Shown: piece by piece, positions 40,382 through 49,931 of the stretch
How positions within the stretch are numbered: the stretch's first letter is position 1
How the letters are laid out: every line of letters begins with the position of its first letter
NCBI RefSeq assembly: GCF_900129485.1
Contig: NZ_FQVW01000006.1
Coordinates: 25,746-89,745 of the forward strand
DNA from: Ornithinibacillus halophilus
GTDB taxonomy: Bacteria; Bacillota; Bacilli; Bacillales; Amphibacillaceae
Length of the DNA stretch: 64,000 bases
Direction: 5' to 3'
The notes under the pieces: model-generated
Databases searched by the model: none
Told to the model about the DNA's origin: nothing
Seen by the model: the letters and a program-made list of their open reading frames with translations, nothing else
Made by a program: the position numbers and the translations under genes

Positions 40382-41440
40382 TTACCAAACAGCAATATGT
40401 TCCTCAATACACCCTAGTAATTGGTTAATTTCTACTTTCTCCCCATTTTGCATCCGAACGTATCCTTCATAGTGGCCAACCATTTGATGGACATCTGATT
40501 TTACAACTACTGCGTTAGAGGCAGCTTTACGTTCAAAAAATGGATGGAAGGTAAGTCGTACATCATCTGTTTCGGTTGATTCGATTTTCCATGGCTTCAT
40601 AAAGTCATTGCGGTCATAAATGAATTCAACATCTTCATTGATTTTGGTGATGGAACCGTTGACGAAAAATGCATTTTCATTAGAACCTGTATTGTCTGTC
40701 CATTGGCCACCGAAATTCAGGCCAATTACATCCTCATGTTGTTTTCCAGATGCCATTCCCCAATTCCAAGTACTTTTTCTTGGCCAAACTCCACGCCCAT
40801 AATCCAATACAGCAAATGCTGATTTCTCATCGAAGGAAAAGCTCTGATCTCCTACTTTCACCTTACCTGTTGCAGGAAGACAATGATGCTTAGCAGTAAA
40901 TTGAAATTGCTCATCACTCCAAGGTACGACTACGTTGAGTGAATCCGCATTGTTTGGATGGTTAATAGTTAGGTTAACCTCCAAAGTCTTTCCACCAAAA
41001 TCTTTACTACTTACCTTTAGTAAAGTGTTGTTACCATTGTTAACAAAGAATATTCCCATCTTATTATGAATAAACTCGACACTATCCAGGACTTCTTCTG
41101 GCATTGTTAATTTTTGATGAAAAGGGACAAGTACCGTTTCTTCAATATATTTCTTTGTGCTATATTCTAAATAATAGATAAAGCAAACAGCAGCATAGTC
41201 CATATGAGTAATAGTTGCTGAGAATAAGGCGTCTTTCCCAAAGACACACCAATAATTCCATTTTTTCTTACGAAGGAAATTCCCGGAAAGATTGGATGTA
41301 ATAATTGGCCTCCGAGCCCAACCGATGCTTTCTTTATTAAACTTTCCATCTGTTGTACATAATTTGATAGGTTTTATAATTTCATTTTCATGATATTTAG
41401 CAATAATAAAAACCTCCCTAAAAGGATATAAATATATCAT
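40382..41440 (-). CDS. DUF2804 family protein
   Basis: A beta-rich protein of the DUF2804 family, function unknown. Markers: SIGWARRPI near the N-terminus, GNFLRKKKWNYWCVFG, FAVLDYGRGVWPRKSTWNWGMASG, and the late GLNFGGQWTDNTG. The start is uncertain. ATG 41440 gives 352 aa but has no ribosome site. GGGAGG (plus-strand 41413-41418) lies inside that frame, 8 nt before an ATT codon at 41404, and no ATG, GTG or TTG follows before the conserved region. An ATT start would give 340 aa beginning AKYHENEIIKP. Confidence 0.8.
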   Translation of the reverse strand: MIYLYPFREVFIIAKYHENEIIKPIKLCTTDGKFNKESIGWARRPIITSNLSGNFLRKKKWNYWCVFGKDALFSATITHMDYAAVCFIYYLEYSTKKYIEETVLVPFHQKLTMPEEVLDSVEFIHNKMGIFFVNNGNNTLLKVSSKDFGGKTLEVNLTINHPNNADSLNVVVPWSDEQFQFTAKHHCLPATGKVKVGDQSFSFDEKSAFAVLDYGRGVWPRKSTWNWGMASGKQHEDVIGLNFGGQWTDNTGSNENAFFVNGSITKINEDVEFIYDRNDFMKPWKIESTETDDVRLTFHPFFERKAASNAVVVKSDVHQMVGHYEGYVRMQNGEKVEINQLLGCIEEHIAVW

Positions 41441-41538
41441 TTCGACACCAAATTACATTTTCCTGCTTTTCCAAAATGGAAAACATTTCGATGATAAGAT
41501 ACACTAATAGATAGGTATTGGAAAGGGAGGATACAAGA

Positions 41539-41718
41539 ATGAAATTTTTAGTATACCAAGTGATTGCAATTGGTGTGATTTGGCTCGGTATGTCCTTTTT
41601 CTTTAATCAAATGTCAGATTCCAGTAAACTAATATATTATATTGTTTCTTCATGGCTATTATTTTTAATTGTTTTATTAGTAAAGGAATTTATCAGAAGC
41701 AAAAAGAACAAGGAATAG
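41539..41718 (+). CDS. Small two-helix membrane protein
   Basis: A 59-aa protein with two membrane helices (FLVYQVIAIGVIWLGMSFFF; LIYYIVSSWLLFLIVLLVKEF) and a lysine-rich tail. AAGGGAGG is 8 nt before ATG 41539; an upstream ATG at 41518 lacks a site. It ends 36 bp before the ABC-F gene. Function unknown. Confidence 0.7.
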   Translation: MKFLVYQVIAIGVIWLGMSFFFNQMSDSSKLIYYIVSSWLLFLIVLLVKEFIRSKKNKE

Positions 41719-41754
41719 CTTTAGTGGAGGCTACCTCCAAAAGGAAGGGTTAAC

Positions 41755-43635
41755 ATGCTTACGATTGAAAATTTATATAAATCATATGGGGAAAAGGTGT
41801 TATTTAATCGGATAAATGGCACGATTATCCCTCATGATCGCATTGGGTTAATTGGGGTCAATGGAACTGGGAAATCTAGTTTATTAAAAGTAATCGCAGG
41901 AATAGAGAGCCCAGAAGATGGGAGTGTTAGTTTTCCCAAAGATTATTATATCGAGTATCTAGCACAAGAACCTGATTTAGACCCGGAATTAACGGTTATT
42001 GAGCAGATTTACTATGGTGAATCAGCAATAATGAGGGTCATGCGTGAATATGAAAGAACATTACAAGAGCTTGAAAAAAATCCAACTAACGAACGAGTCC
42101 AAGAGAATCTTTTAAAGGTTCAACAAAAGATGGATGAATATGAGGCTTGGGAAGCGAATACCCAAGCAAAAACAGTGTTAACGAAACTTGGTATTCATGA
42201 TTTTGATAGAAAGATTACAGAGCTATCTGGTGGACAGAAAAAGCGTGTAGCGATAGCAAAAGCATTAATTCAACCAGCTGATTTATTAATTTTAGATGAG
42301 CCGACCAACCATTTGGATAATGAGACAGTGGAATGGTTGGAAAAATTCTTATCTTCGTATAAAGGTGCGTTGCTGTTGGTCACACATGATCGCTACTTTT
42401 TAAACCGAGTGACCAATAAGATTTTTGAATTAGATAAAGGCAATCTTTATGTTTATGAAGGCAATTATGAGATTTTTTTAGAGAAAAAAGCAGAACGTGA
42501 AGCATTGGAACGTAGTAGTGAGCAAAAGCATGCGAATACATTGCGAAAAGAGTTAGCTTGGTTGAAGCGAGGGGCAAAAGCTCGATCTACCAAACAGAAG
42601 GCAAGAATTGATCGTATCCATGATATGAAAGAACAAACATTTGATACGAAAAATGAGAATGTGGAATTTCAAGTTGGTTCCACTCGTTTAGGCAAAAAGG
42701 TAATGGAATTAAAAAACATTTATAAATCCTTTGATGATAGAGTGTTATTGAAAGATGTAGACCAGCTCATCATTCCTGGCGATAGAATTGGAATTATTGG
42801 TCCGAATGGGTCAGGCAAAACGACATTATTGAACATTATGGCGAACCGTATTGAACCTGAACAAGGAGAAGTCATCATTGATGAAACGGTTAAGATAGGG
42901 TATTATACGCAAGGTGATGAAGAGTTAGACGGAGACCTTCGCATCATTGATTATATAAAAGAGGTTGCTGAAGTTATCCATACAAAAGATGGAGATGTTA
43001 TTACAGCTGAGCAAATGTTGGAGCGATTTTTATTCTCTAGGTCTGAGCAGTGGACGTACATACGAAGACTTTCAGGTGGAGAAAAACGTCGCCTCTATTT
43101 GTTAAAAGTGCTGATGACAGAACCAAATGTACTATTTCTCGATGAACCTACCAATGATTTGGATATTCAAACCTTAAGTGTGTTAGAGGAGTATCTCAAT
43201 CATTTTCCAGGTGTTGTCATTACCGTTTCCCATGACCGCTATTTCTTAGACCGTGTCGTTGAAAAATTACTCGTATTCCGAGGTAATGGTAAGGTTCAAT
43301 CCTATTATGGAAATTATAGTGAGTATTTGGATGAGCATCAAGCTGAGGAAAGAACAACTTCCAAACCTTTGAAATCTCATGAACCTAAGCCAAAGAAGCA
43401 GAAAAAGAAACTATCTTATATGGAACAAAAAGAGTGGGATGAAATAGAAGATCAAATTACGGCATTGGAAGAGAGAATTGAGGAACTGCAGCAGGGAATT
43501 GTTGATGCTGGAAGTGATTCCGAACAAGTTCAAAAGCTATTTGCTGAACAACAGGAAGTAGAAGGCGAATTGGAACGTAAAATGGAACGCTGGGAAGAAC
43601 TTTCAATGATGATTGAGGAATTTGAAAATAACTAG
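41755..43635 (+). CDS. ABC-F ATPase (YfmR/Uup-like)
   Basis: A 626-aa soluble ABC-F protein with two ATPase domains: Walker A GVNGTGKSS and GPNGSGKTT, signatures LSGGQKKR and LSGGEKRR, Walker B LLILDEPTNHLD and VLFLDEPTNDLD. A charged linker (LAWLKRGAKARSTKQKARIDR) and a C-terminal coiled-coil (about 545-626; WDEIEDQITALEERIEELQQ) fit YfmR/Uup, which act on stalled ribosomes. No membrane partner is present, as expected. A terminator follows. Confidence 0.9.
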   Translation: MLTIENLYKSYGEKVLFNRINGTIIPHDRIGLIGVNGTGKSSLLKVIAGIESPEDGSVSFPKDYYIEYLAQEPDLDPELTVIEQIYYGESAIMRVMREYERTLQELEKNPTNERVQENLLKVQQKMDEYEAWEANTQAKTVLTKLGIHDFDRKITELSGGQKKRVAIAKALIQPADLLILDEPTNHLDNETVEWLEKFLSSYKGALLLVTHDRYFLNRVTNKIFELDKGNLYVYEGNYEIFLEKKAEREALERSSEQKHANTLRKELAWLKRGAKARSTKQKARIDRIHDMKEQTFDTKNENVEFQVGSTRLGKKVMELKNIYKSFDDRVLLKDVDQLIIPGDRIGIIGPNGSGKTTLLNIMANRIEPEQGEVIIDETVKIGYYTQGDEELDGDLRIIDYIKEVAEVIHTKDGDVITAEQMLERFLFSRSEQWTYIRRLSGGEKRRLYLLKVLMTEPNVLFLDEPTNDLDIQTLSVLEEYLNHFPGVVITVSHDRYFLDRVVEKLLVFRGNGKVQSYYGNYSEYLDEHQAEERTTSKPLKSHEPKPKKQKKKLSYMEQKEWDEIEDQITALEERIEELQQGIVDAGSDSEQVQKLFAEQQEVEGELERKMERWEELSMMIEEFENN

Positions 43636-43643
43636 AAGAGATG

Positions 43644-43676
43644 AAAACCACACAGCATTTGGTTGTGTGGTTTTTT
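43644..43676 (+). terminator. Terminator after the ABC-F gene
   Basis: AAAACCACACA (43644-43654) pairs with TGTGTGGTTTT (43664-43674), then TT. Confidence 0.9.
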
Positions 43677-43725
43677 GATGGGGAGAAGGAATGCTATAGG
43701 GACAGGGCCAGGGACAGGGACATAT

Positions 43726-43850
43726 ATTCCTCTATTTGTGTAGAATAGTGCTATTTTGGAGTGAATCGGACATATAGTTCCTTATATGATGAATCTAGTC
43801 TAAAATAGTTGATGAATTTGGTAAATAAGTGATTATATGTCCGATACAAT
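43726..43850. repeat. Intergenic repeat, GGAC/CGGAAC family (copy 2)
   Basis: Contains CGGACATATAGTTCCTTAT, CTAAAATAGTTGATGAAT and TATATGTCCGAT, which align with the element at 56815-56950. A short GGGACA tandem run (GGGACAGGGCCAGGGACAG) just precedes it. No gene is seen between 43677 and 44053. Confidence 0.5.
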
Positions 43851-43906
43851 AGAAGATCATGCAAAATCTATTAAATAACGTACCTCATGTCCTAAGTTAA
43901 ATGACC

Positions 43907-43953
43907 TCGGTGCCCTTTTGAAGTGAAAGAAGGGTTGAAAGGTAATCGATAAA
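43907..43953. repeat. Diverged single copy of the 52-bp repeat unit
   Basis: CTCGGTGCCC ... GAAGGGTTGAAAGGTAATCGATAA resembles the unit repeated five times at 61238-61497 (CTCGATGCCC ... GGTAATCGATAA). Solo copies suggest a dispersed element that was later amplified in tandem. Confidence 0.5.
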
Positions 43954-44053
43954 ATTGGGCAAATCTAAAACTCCAATTAAGTCTGTTTAATTTTAAATTA
44001 AGACATGATTCGTTACACTAGGGGTACTCATAGCATTGGAGGACGGGTGGAGA

Positions 44054-45106
44054 ATGAAACAGATTTATAGTGATATTATACAGTTCAGAGGCACACATTA
44101 TGATTTTGGGTATAAGCAAGGAGAGTTGTTAAAGGATTCCTTAACTATCGAGAACCGCAAAAAACAGTGGAAAATTAGAAAGCCTCGATTTACAATTGAC
44201 GAAAACGAAGTGAAGAATGCCATTACCCCAATAGCACCAGCAATTTGGGAAGAATTATTAGGTCTACAAGATGCGCTTAAATGGGATATGAATAATGTTC
44301 TTCAAGAGTTTGGTGGGTATCGACTTGCGTACCAGCGAAGTGGATGTTCCATTTTTACAAGTGAGGATTACATGATACGGAATTATGATTATCATCCGAA
44401 GACATACGAGGGAAGGTATACTGTATTCCAACCGACGGATCAAGGTTACAGTGTTATCGGTCCTTCACAAAGGATTACAGGAAGAATGGACGGCATGAAT
44501 GAAAAAGGTTTAGCGATGGGATATAACTTCATGCATCGAAAAAAGCCGGGTGATGGCTTTATTTGTAACATGATTGGGAGAATGGTCCTTGAGACGTGTA
44601 AAGATGTCCATGAAGCTGTTACGTTATTAAAGGAAATACCACATCGTCATTCGTTCAGTTATATTGTTTTAGATCAAAGTGGGGAAACTTATATTGTAGA
44701 GGCAACACCTAGAGGATTCGAATTAAGGCAATCCAATATGTGTACGAATCACTTTGAATTGTTAAAAGATGAAAATCGCCATCATTTAGATGATTCTTAC
44801 AAACGCATGGAAGCAATGGAATTGAGGCAACAAGATGTAAGTGATGGTTACCAAGCATTTCGAATGTTAAATGATTCGGATAAAGGAATTTTCTCTGACC
44901 AATACAAAAACTGGTCTGGTACCATTCACACCTCTGCCTATTTTCCTAAAGAAAGAAAAGCCTGGTTTGCACTTGGTGGGGACCGAGAACCAGTAGTCTT
45001 TGATTTTGATGCATGGCTAGCTGGTGAAAACTTTAAAACAAAACGAATTCTTGGTCAAGTTAATACAGATTTACCTTTTGTTCATATGGACAATAATGTG
45101 AAGTAA
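44054..45106 (+). CDS. C45 family peptidase / acyltransferase-like Ntn hydrolase
   Basis: A 350-aa Ntn hydrolase related to acyl-CoA:6-aminopenicillanate acyltransferase (C45) and choloylglycine hydrolase-like enzymes. GTHYDFGYKQGELL at the start and the Cys of RSGCSIF, followed by MIRNYDYHP and GRMDGMNEKGLAMGYNF, place the nucleophile. Such enzymes cleave amide bonds; the Bacillus substrate is unknown. The start is taken at ATG 44054; a TTG at 44036 is an alternative. An EamA transporter follows 19 bp later, so it may export or import the product. Confidence 0.82.
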   Translation: MKQIYSDIIQFRGTHYDFGYKQGELLKDSLTIENRKKQWKIRKPRFTIDENEVKNAITPIAPAIWEELLGLQDALKWDMNNVLQEFGGYRLAYQRSGCSIFTSEDYMIRNYDYHPKTYEGRYTVFQPTDQGYSVIGPSQRITGRMDGMNEKGLAMGYNFMHRKKPGDGFICNMIGRMVLETCKDVHEAVTLLKEIPHRHSFSYIVLDQSGETYIVEATPRGFELRQSNMCTNHFELLKDENRHHLDDSYKRMEAMELRQQDVSDGYQAFRMLNDSDKGIFSDQYKNWSGTIHTSAYFPKERKAWFALGGDREPVVFDFDAWLAGENFKTKRILGQVNTDLPFVHMDNNVK

Positions 45107-45125
45107 GACAGGAGATGTACAAGGT

Positions 45126-46049
45126 TTGAAAGATTGGTTAATGAAAAAATGGGTCGTTATAAGCATTGCAATCTTTTGCTCGATTTTATGGGGAAGTGCT
45201 TTTCCCGTTTTAAAATTAAGTTATGAAGAAATGCAAATGGCTGCAGATGATGTGATGGCAAAAATTGTTTTTGCTGGTATGCGTTTTTTAATGGCGGGGT
45301 TAATTTTATTAATTAGTATGTTGGTCATTAAGAGAAGTGCATTAAAGGTGACTAAAAGACAGTTACTTTTTCTTACTATCTTTGGTTTAGTCCAAACAGC
45401 ATTGCAATACTTTTTCTTCTATAATGGTTTGGCAAATACGTCGGGAATGCAAGGTGCAATTATTGTATCAAGTGGCACGTTTTTTACCATTATAATTGCT
45501 CATTTTTTCTATAAAGATGATCGGTTAAATTTAGGAAAGACAATTGGATTAGTAGCAGGTTTTACAGGAATCATCGTTGCTAATTGGGGGCAGGAGTTTG
45601 AGATGACCTTTCAGTTTACCGGCGAAGGGTATATGATTCTTGCAGCATTAACGGGAGCAATTGGAACGATTATGGCAAAAGAACTAGCTGTTGGGATACA
45701 TCCATTTGCATTAACAGGGTGGCAATTAACAATAGGTTCAGCCCTTATGTTGCTAATTGGTGTTCCACAGATGCAGGAAAATGCGATTACATTTACACCG
45801 TTTGGTTGGGGGTTATTAATTTATTCTGCTCTTGTATCATCTGTAGCTTTTGCTTTATGGTATTCTATATTAAAATATTACAAAGCTGGTGTAATTAGCA
45901 TGTTTAAATTCGTGACTCCAGTTTCAGGTGCAATCCTGTCAGCATGGTTGATTCCAGGAGAGTATTTAACGATGAATATCATTGGTGCATTAGTACTTGT
46001 TGCTGTTGGAATCATTGCTGTTAATATTCATTTACCGAAGAGGAACTAG
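45126..46049 (+). CDS. EamA/DMT family transporter
   Basis: A 307-aa membrane protein with ten predicted helices in two EamA repeats (ILWGSAFPVLKLSY in the first; LTGAIGTIMAKELAVG opening the second; SALVSSVAFALWYSILKYYKAG late). Drug/metabolite exporters of this family often move amino acids or their derivatives. TTG 45126 follows AGGAGA by 10 nt; ATG 45141 has no site. It is coupled to the C45-like hydrolase. Confidence 0.88.
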   Translation: MKDWLMKKWVVISIAIFCSILWGSAFPVLKLSYEEMQMAADDVMAKIVFAGMRFLMAGLILLISMLVIKRSALKVTKRQLLFLTIFGLVQTALQYFFFYNGLANTSGMQGAIIVSSGTFFTIIIAHFFYKDDRLNLGKTIGLVAGFTGIIVANWGQEFEMTFQFTGEGYMILAALTGAIGTIMAKELAVGIHPFALTGWQLTIGSALMLLIGVPQMQENAITFTPFGWGLLIYSALVSSVAFALWYSILKYYKAGVISMFKFVTPVSGAILSAWLIPGEYLTMNIIGALVLVAVGIIAVNIHLPKRN

Positions 46050-46180
46050 TTTTAAAATAATATGTTCAAGATTATTAATCATGATTTTTATGACTAAATG
46101 AGCGTAGATAAGGAAATATAAGAATACTTATAACGATATTTATGCAAAATAAATACGAAATACATATAGGAGGATAATAT

Positions 46181-46852
46181 ATGAAGCTTTTTCAAGTAAG
46201 AAAAGGTCAGTTTGTATTTTTCGAAAATGAACTCCATCAGGTTTATTCAGTAAAGCCTATGTTTAAGAAGTCGGTTCATCTGTACCGTTTAAAAGATATG
46301 AAACAAGTGCTGACAAAAGCTAGTGAAATCCAGCTGTATAAACCAAAGCATAATGATACATTTATTTTTTATGGAAAACGTTATACGATTGATGAAAATA
46401 AGAGACCAGAACCAGGCAATTATATTTTAATTACAAAACCTGCTCCAGACTTTTTAGATCATTATTCATTAAATGCGATTGAAAAAGTAGAAAGTGTGGA
46501 AGATGGAAATGTGGTAACAACAAGGGATAATGGTGTCAAACACCATGAGTATGTTGTGATGATTCGTGGTCGTTCGGATGCTAGTCAAGAGATTGCGTAT
46601 TATGACAAGAGCTTAGTACCGGAATCACAGCAATTAGAAGATGAATCCATTTCCTACTTGGCTGAAAGTGATGATAGCATTAGTCCAATGGTTGGCGATA
46701 TTTATATGGACGTCCAACAGAAAACGAAAGCAATGATTGTAGCAATGACAGTGGATGAAGTTATTTTTGGTCATGGTGTGAGAGTCCATGTTACGGATTT
46801 ATTAGATGAAGATAAATTTACAGTAGTCTTTAGAGTAGATGAAGATAGTTAA
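46181..46852 (+). CDS. Uncharacterised 223-aa protein
   Basis: A soluble protein with no signal peptide, rich in beta structure and acidic residues. The beginning (LFQVRKGQFVFFENELHQVYSVKPMFKKSVHLYRL) and middle (KHNDTFIFYGKRYTIDE) look like repeated small beta-barrel units, and the C-terminal part starts SPMVGDIYMDVQQKTKAMIV. I do not recognise a named family. AGGAGGATAATAT precedes the ATG; a strong terminator follows, so it is a single-gene unit. Confidence 0.7.
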   Translation: MKLFQVRKGQFVFFENELHQVYSVKPMFKKSVHLYRLKDMKQVLTKASEIQLYKPKHNDTFIFYGKRYTIDENKRPEPGNYILITKPAPDFLDHYSLNAIEKVESVEDGNVVTTRDNGVKHHEYVVMIRGRSDASQEIAYYDKSLVPESQQLEDESISYLAESDDSISPMVGDIYMDVQQKTKAMIVAMTVDEVIFGHGVRVHVTDLLDEDKFTVVFRVDEDS

Positions 46853-46854
46853 CC

Positions 46855-46894
46855 AAACCCGGCATACTTAGGTATGCCGGGTTTAGCCTTTTTT
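46855..46894. terminator. Terminator between the unknown gene and kynA
   Basis: Perfect 13-bp G+C-rich stem AAACCCGGCATAC (46855-46867) with GTATGCCGGGTTT (46872-46884), loop TTAG, then AGCCTTTTTT. It sits between convergent genes. Confidence 0.92.
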
Positions 46895-47738
46895 ACAGTG
46901 TCGAGCGTATTTCCCAAAGTTCAGGGAAGAAATAGTGATCTAGTACTTTTTTCAAATAGTTCACACCTGAAGACCCACCTGTTCCTTTTTTATGCCCAAT
47001 AATACGTTCAACTGTTTTCATATGACGGAATCTCCATTGTTGGAACCAGTCCTCAATATCGACTAACTTTTCAGCGAGTTGGTATAAGTCCCAGTAGTCA
47101 TTGACGTTTTTATAGACTTCCTGCCATGCCCTTTCAACACTTTCATCCTTTTGATAGGTTTTAGAAAAATCGCGTTCTAAAATATCTTTATTAATTTGGA
47201 ACCCTTCGCGAGCTAGGGCTTGAATGGATACATCATAAAGACCAGGTGCGTGATAGGCTTCTTTTAATATTTGATGAAGTTCAGGATTTTTTTCATAGAT
47301 TTTCAAAATATGTGGAGTTTTATATCCTAACACAAATTCCACTAACCGATATTGGTAGGATTGGAAACCGGAAGCATTTCCTAGTTTATCCCGAAATTCC
47401 ATATACTCAGCTGGTGTTAACGTTGATAGGACATCCCAGGCTTGAATGATTTGTGATTGTATCTTTGAGACACGAGCTAACATTTTAAAGGAAGCCTGAA
47501 AATCCCTAGATTGAATCGCTTGTGTTGCAGCTTTTGTTTCATGAATAATTAATTTCAACCAAAGTTCACTAACCTGATGAATAATAATGAAAAGCATTTC
47601 ATCATGATGGTTAGAAAGCCGTTTTTGGCTATTTAATAAAGTATCTAACCCTAAATAATCCCCATAGGTCATCTTTTCAAGAAAATCAGTATGAATTCCT
47701 TTTTCTGATTGAAAGGTCTTATCATTACTGGATGTCAT
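46893..47738 (-). CDS. kynA: Tryptophan 2,3-dioxygenase
   Basis: A 281-aa haem dioxygenase opening the indole ring of tryptophan to N-formylkynurenine. Family blocks: [59 protein letters not shown], and [28 protein letters not shown] with the proximal haem His near [12 protein letters not shown] 47738 has GAGGAGG 8 nt upstream; the TTG at 47741 is less likely. Last gene of kynU-kynB-kynA. Confidence 0.95.
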   Translation of the reverse strand: MTSSNDKTFQSEKGIHTDFLEKMTYGDYLGLDTLLNSQKRLSNHHDEMLFIIIHQVSELWLKLIIHETKAATQAIQSRDFQASFKMLARVSKIQSQIIQAWDVLSTLTPAEYMEFRDKLGNASGFQSYQYRLVEFVLGYKTPHILKIYEKNPELHQILKEAYHAPGLYDVSIQALAREGFQINKDILERDFSKTYQKDESVERAWQEVYKNVNDYWDLYQLAEKLVDIEDWFQQWRFRHMKTVERIIGHKKGTGGSSGVNYLKKVLDHYFFPELWEIRSTL

Positions 47739-47741
47739 CAA

Positions 47742-48371
47742 TTATTCCTCCTCAGCTAATGGCTTAAGTACGGCCCTTACCGGACTGCCATCCGCGCCTT
47801 CGATAGCGAGTGGCAATGCAATTAATTCATAAAGACCTGGTTTTACATGATCCAACATAAGATTCTCTAAAATATAGATTCCCTGTTCATATAGTGCGTG
47901 ATGGGTTGGTAAGTCTTTACTATCTGGTGCGTCAACAGATGGCATATCAACACCTAACAATTTAACCCCTTTTTCTTTTAATAAAGGAGCAACGGCCGGG
48001 TTGAGATTAGGAATGGCCTCTGGAAAACGCTTCGGATTATTTGGTAGAGACGTACGAAGTAAAACTCTTTCCACGTTATCAATAGTTGCCAACATTTCTG
48101 GGAGAATCGAATCCGTATCACTCACATCAACGACTAATGCTTTTCCAATATAAATATCTAAATCTACTTTTTCCATCGTTTGCCCGTTTGAATCATAATG
48201 GAAAGGGGCATCCACATGTGTTCCCCCATGAAGGCTAGTAGTCATTTGACCGATATTAACGGATCCAGTTTCTTCTTTCGTGTAAGTAAGTGAAAAATTA
48301 AACGGTGTATCCCCTGGAAACTGGGCTAAATCATTGGTTAATGGTTGAGAAATATCAATCCATTTGGACAT
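47742..48371 (-). CDS. kynB: Kynurenine formamidase (arylformamidase)
   Basis: A 209-aa zinc-dependent cyclase-family hydrolase turning N-formylkynurenine into kynurenine and formate. It starts WIDISQPLTNDLAQFPGDTPF and carries the metal motif HGGTHVDAPFHY (HxGTHxDxPxH). Its start overlaps the kynU stop by one base (TAATG), showing tight coupling. Confidence 0.95.
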   Translation of the reverse strand: MSKWIDISQPLTNDLAQFPGDTPFNFSLTYTKEETGSVNIGQMTTSLHGGTHVDAPFHYDSNGQTMEKVDLDIYIGKALVVDVSDTDSILPEMLATIDNVERVLLRTSLPNNPKRFPEAIPNLNPAVAPLLKEKGVKLLGVDMPSVDAPDSKDLPTHHALYEQGIYILENLMLDHVKPGLYELIALPLAIEGADGSPVRAVLKPLAEEE

Positions 48372-49642
48372 TATGCAATGACACCTCGCTCATTTTTATA
48401 GTCTTTATAGGTTTCTTTTGTCATTATTTTTTTGAGGATTTGTACTGCCTGGTAGACCTCTGAAAAAGTATTGTATAGAGCAACGGGTGCTAATCGAATT
48501 CCATTTGGTTGACGAAAATCTGGAATAACTCCTTCTGCTTTCAATGCTTTACAAATACGGGCAGCCTCTGGATGTTCTAAAAACACATGCCCACCACGTT
48601 CTTTTTCGTCTCTAGGATTCGCAATTACAAAATTGAAATCTCCTAATTCCAACTCAATTAACTTCATAAGATAGTTAGTCAATTGAAGCGATTTTTTTCT
48701 AATATTGTGGATGCCAGCTTCTTCAAACATTTGAAGAGAACCGATTAAAGGGGCAGCACTTAAAACATGTGGTGTCCCAATTTGGAATGCTCCTGCGTTT
48801 GTTGCTGCTGTTAAAGTATGTTCCATGTCGAATTGCTTTTCTTTCTTTGAGCTAAACCAACCTGCTAGTCCAGGGGGAGTGCCAAAATGCTTTTTATTCA
48901 CATACAGGCCACCAACACTGCCAGGTCCACCATTTGTATGCTTATATGTACACCAAAATGCGAAATCGACATCCCACTCTGATAATTGGTGAGGTATTGC
49001 TCCAAAAGAATGGCATAAATCAAAGCCAATTAGGATATTTCGTTTATGGGCTTCTTTGGTAAGTGTTTCTATATCTAAAATTTGGCCACTTCGATATAGA
49101 ACGCTTGGTAAAACGATCAATGCAATATCTTCATTCATAGCTTTAATTATCGTATCTGTATCTAACGTGTGACCGTCATTACTTGATACTTGAACAAGAT
49201 GAGTATTTGGATTTAATCCTTTTAATTGAAGCTGGCTTTTTAATGCATAAATGTCAGAAGGGAAGTTTAGTTCATCAGCAAGAATTTTTGACTTGTATTC
49301 TGTTGGATGAAAAAAGCTGGATACCAGCTGGTGTAAATTTGTTGTGGTTGAACCTGTGATGATTACCTCTTCAGCATCTACTCCAACTAATGGTGCAGAT
49401 AAAGCACCTAGTTTCTCGGATAGATAAAACCAAGGGTGCTTTCCTTCTGTCCACCCATCAATGCCGTGTTGCTTCCAAGAGTCAAGCAGCTCAAAGACTG
49501 TTTTTTCAGCTCTTTTCGATAATAACCCTAACGAATTGCCATCAAAGTAAATCGACTTGTCTGATACATAAAATTCATTGCGAAACGTATGTAAAGTATC
49601 GTTTTGATCAAGCTCTTGTGCATAGTTAAACCCAATGTCCAT
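48371..49642 (-). CDS. kynU: Kynureninase
   Basis: A 423-aa PLP enzyme splitting kynurenine into anthranilate and alanine. [12 protein letters not shown] at the N-terminus, the PLP region [15 protein letters not shown] and the lysine in [20 protein letters not shown] are diagnostic. ATG 49642 has AAAGGA about 9 nt upstream; an in-frame TTG at 49651 is less likely. First gene of the kyn operon; no downstream anthranilate or 3-hydroxyanthranilate genes are in the window, so the end product here is anthranilate. Confidence 0.95.
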   Translation of the reverse strand: MDIGFNYAQELDQNDTLHTFRNEFYVSDKSIYFDGNSLGLLSKRAEKTVFELLDSWKQHGIDGWTEGKHPWFYLSEKLGALSAPLVGVDAEEVIITGSTTTNLHQLVSSFFHPTEYKSKILADELNFPSDIYALKSQLQLKGLNPNTHLVQVSSNDGHTLDTDTIIKAMNEDIALIVLPSVLYRSGQILDIETLTKEAHKRNILIGFDLCHSFGAIPHQLSEWDVDFAFWCTYKHTNGGPGSVGGLYVNKKHFGTPPGLAGWFSSKKEKQFDMEHTLTAATNAGAFQIGTPHVLSAAPLIGSLQMFEEAGIHNIRKKSLQLTNYLMKLIELELGDFNFVIANPRDEKERGGHVFLEHPEAARICKALKAEGVIPDFRQPNGIRLAPVALYNTFSEVYQAVQILKKIMTKETYKDYKNERGVIA

Positions 49643-49887
49643 AAGTAACAATCCTTTCTAACAGTTGTATTGAAAAACTAGAAATAATATAGAGAAGGCG
49701 ATACTGAGTATTTTTCTATCAAAGCGCAGGAAATACACTTCGCTTTTACTTGTAGATTCCAATAAGTATAAATCTTAAGTTTAAATAATACATTTACAAT
49801 AGTAACACGAAGCTTCCCATAGTAAAATATATTCAGTTTAATTATAATTATTGAAAAAATAAAAATACTAATCTATACTGATGATAG

Positions 49888-49912
49888 ATATATGAAATGG
49901 CGTTTCATATAT
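49888..49912 (+). promoter_or_regulatory. Palindromic operator candidate before the lysine operon
   Basis: Perfect 10-bp arms ATATATGAAA (49888-49897) and TTTCATATAT (49903-49912) around TGGCG, ending 20 bp before the aminotransferase start. The core TGAAATGGCGTTTCA resembles IclR-family or cre-type palindromes (one base longer than cre). The IclR regulator encoded in this operon is the obvious candidate. The rest of the 49643-49931 gap is AT-rich promoter sequence. Confidence 0.55.
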
Positions 49913-49931
49913 TGAAATGGAGGATGATGCC

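Noticed and set aside
49643..49931. Riboswitch or T-box leader between kynU and the aminotransferase
   Set aside because: No conserved T-box or aptamer sequence was recognisable, and the gap looks like ordinary divergent promoters with one palindrome.
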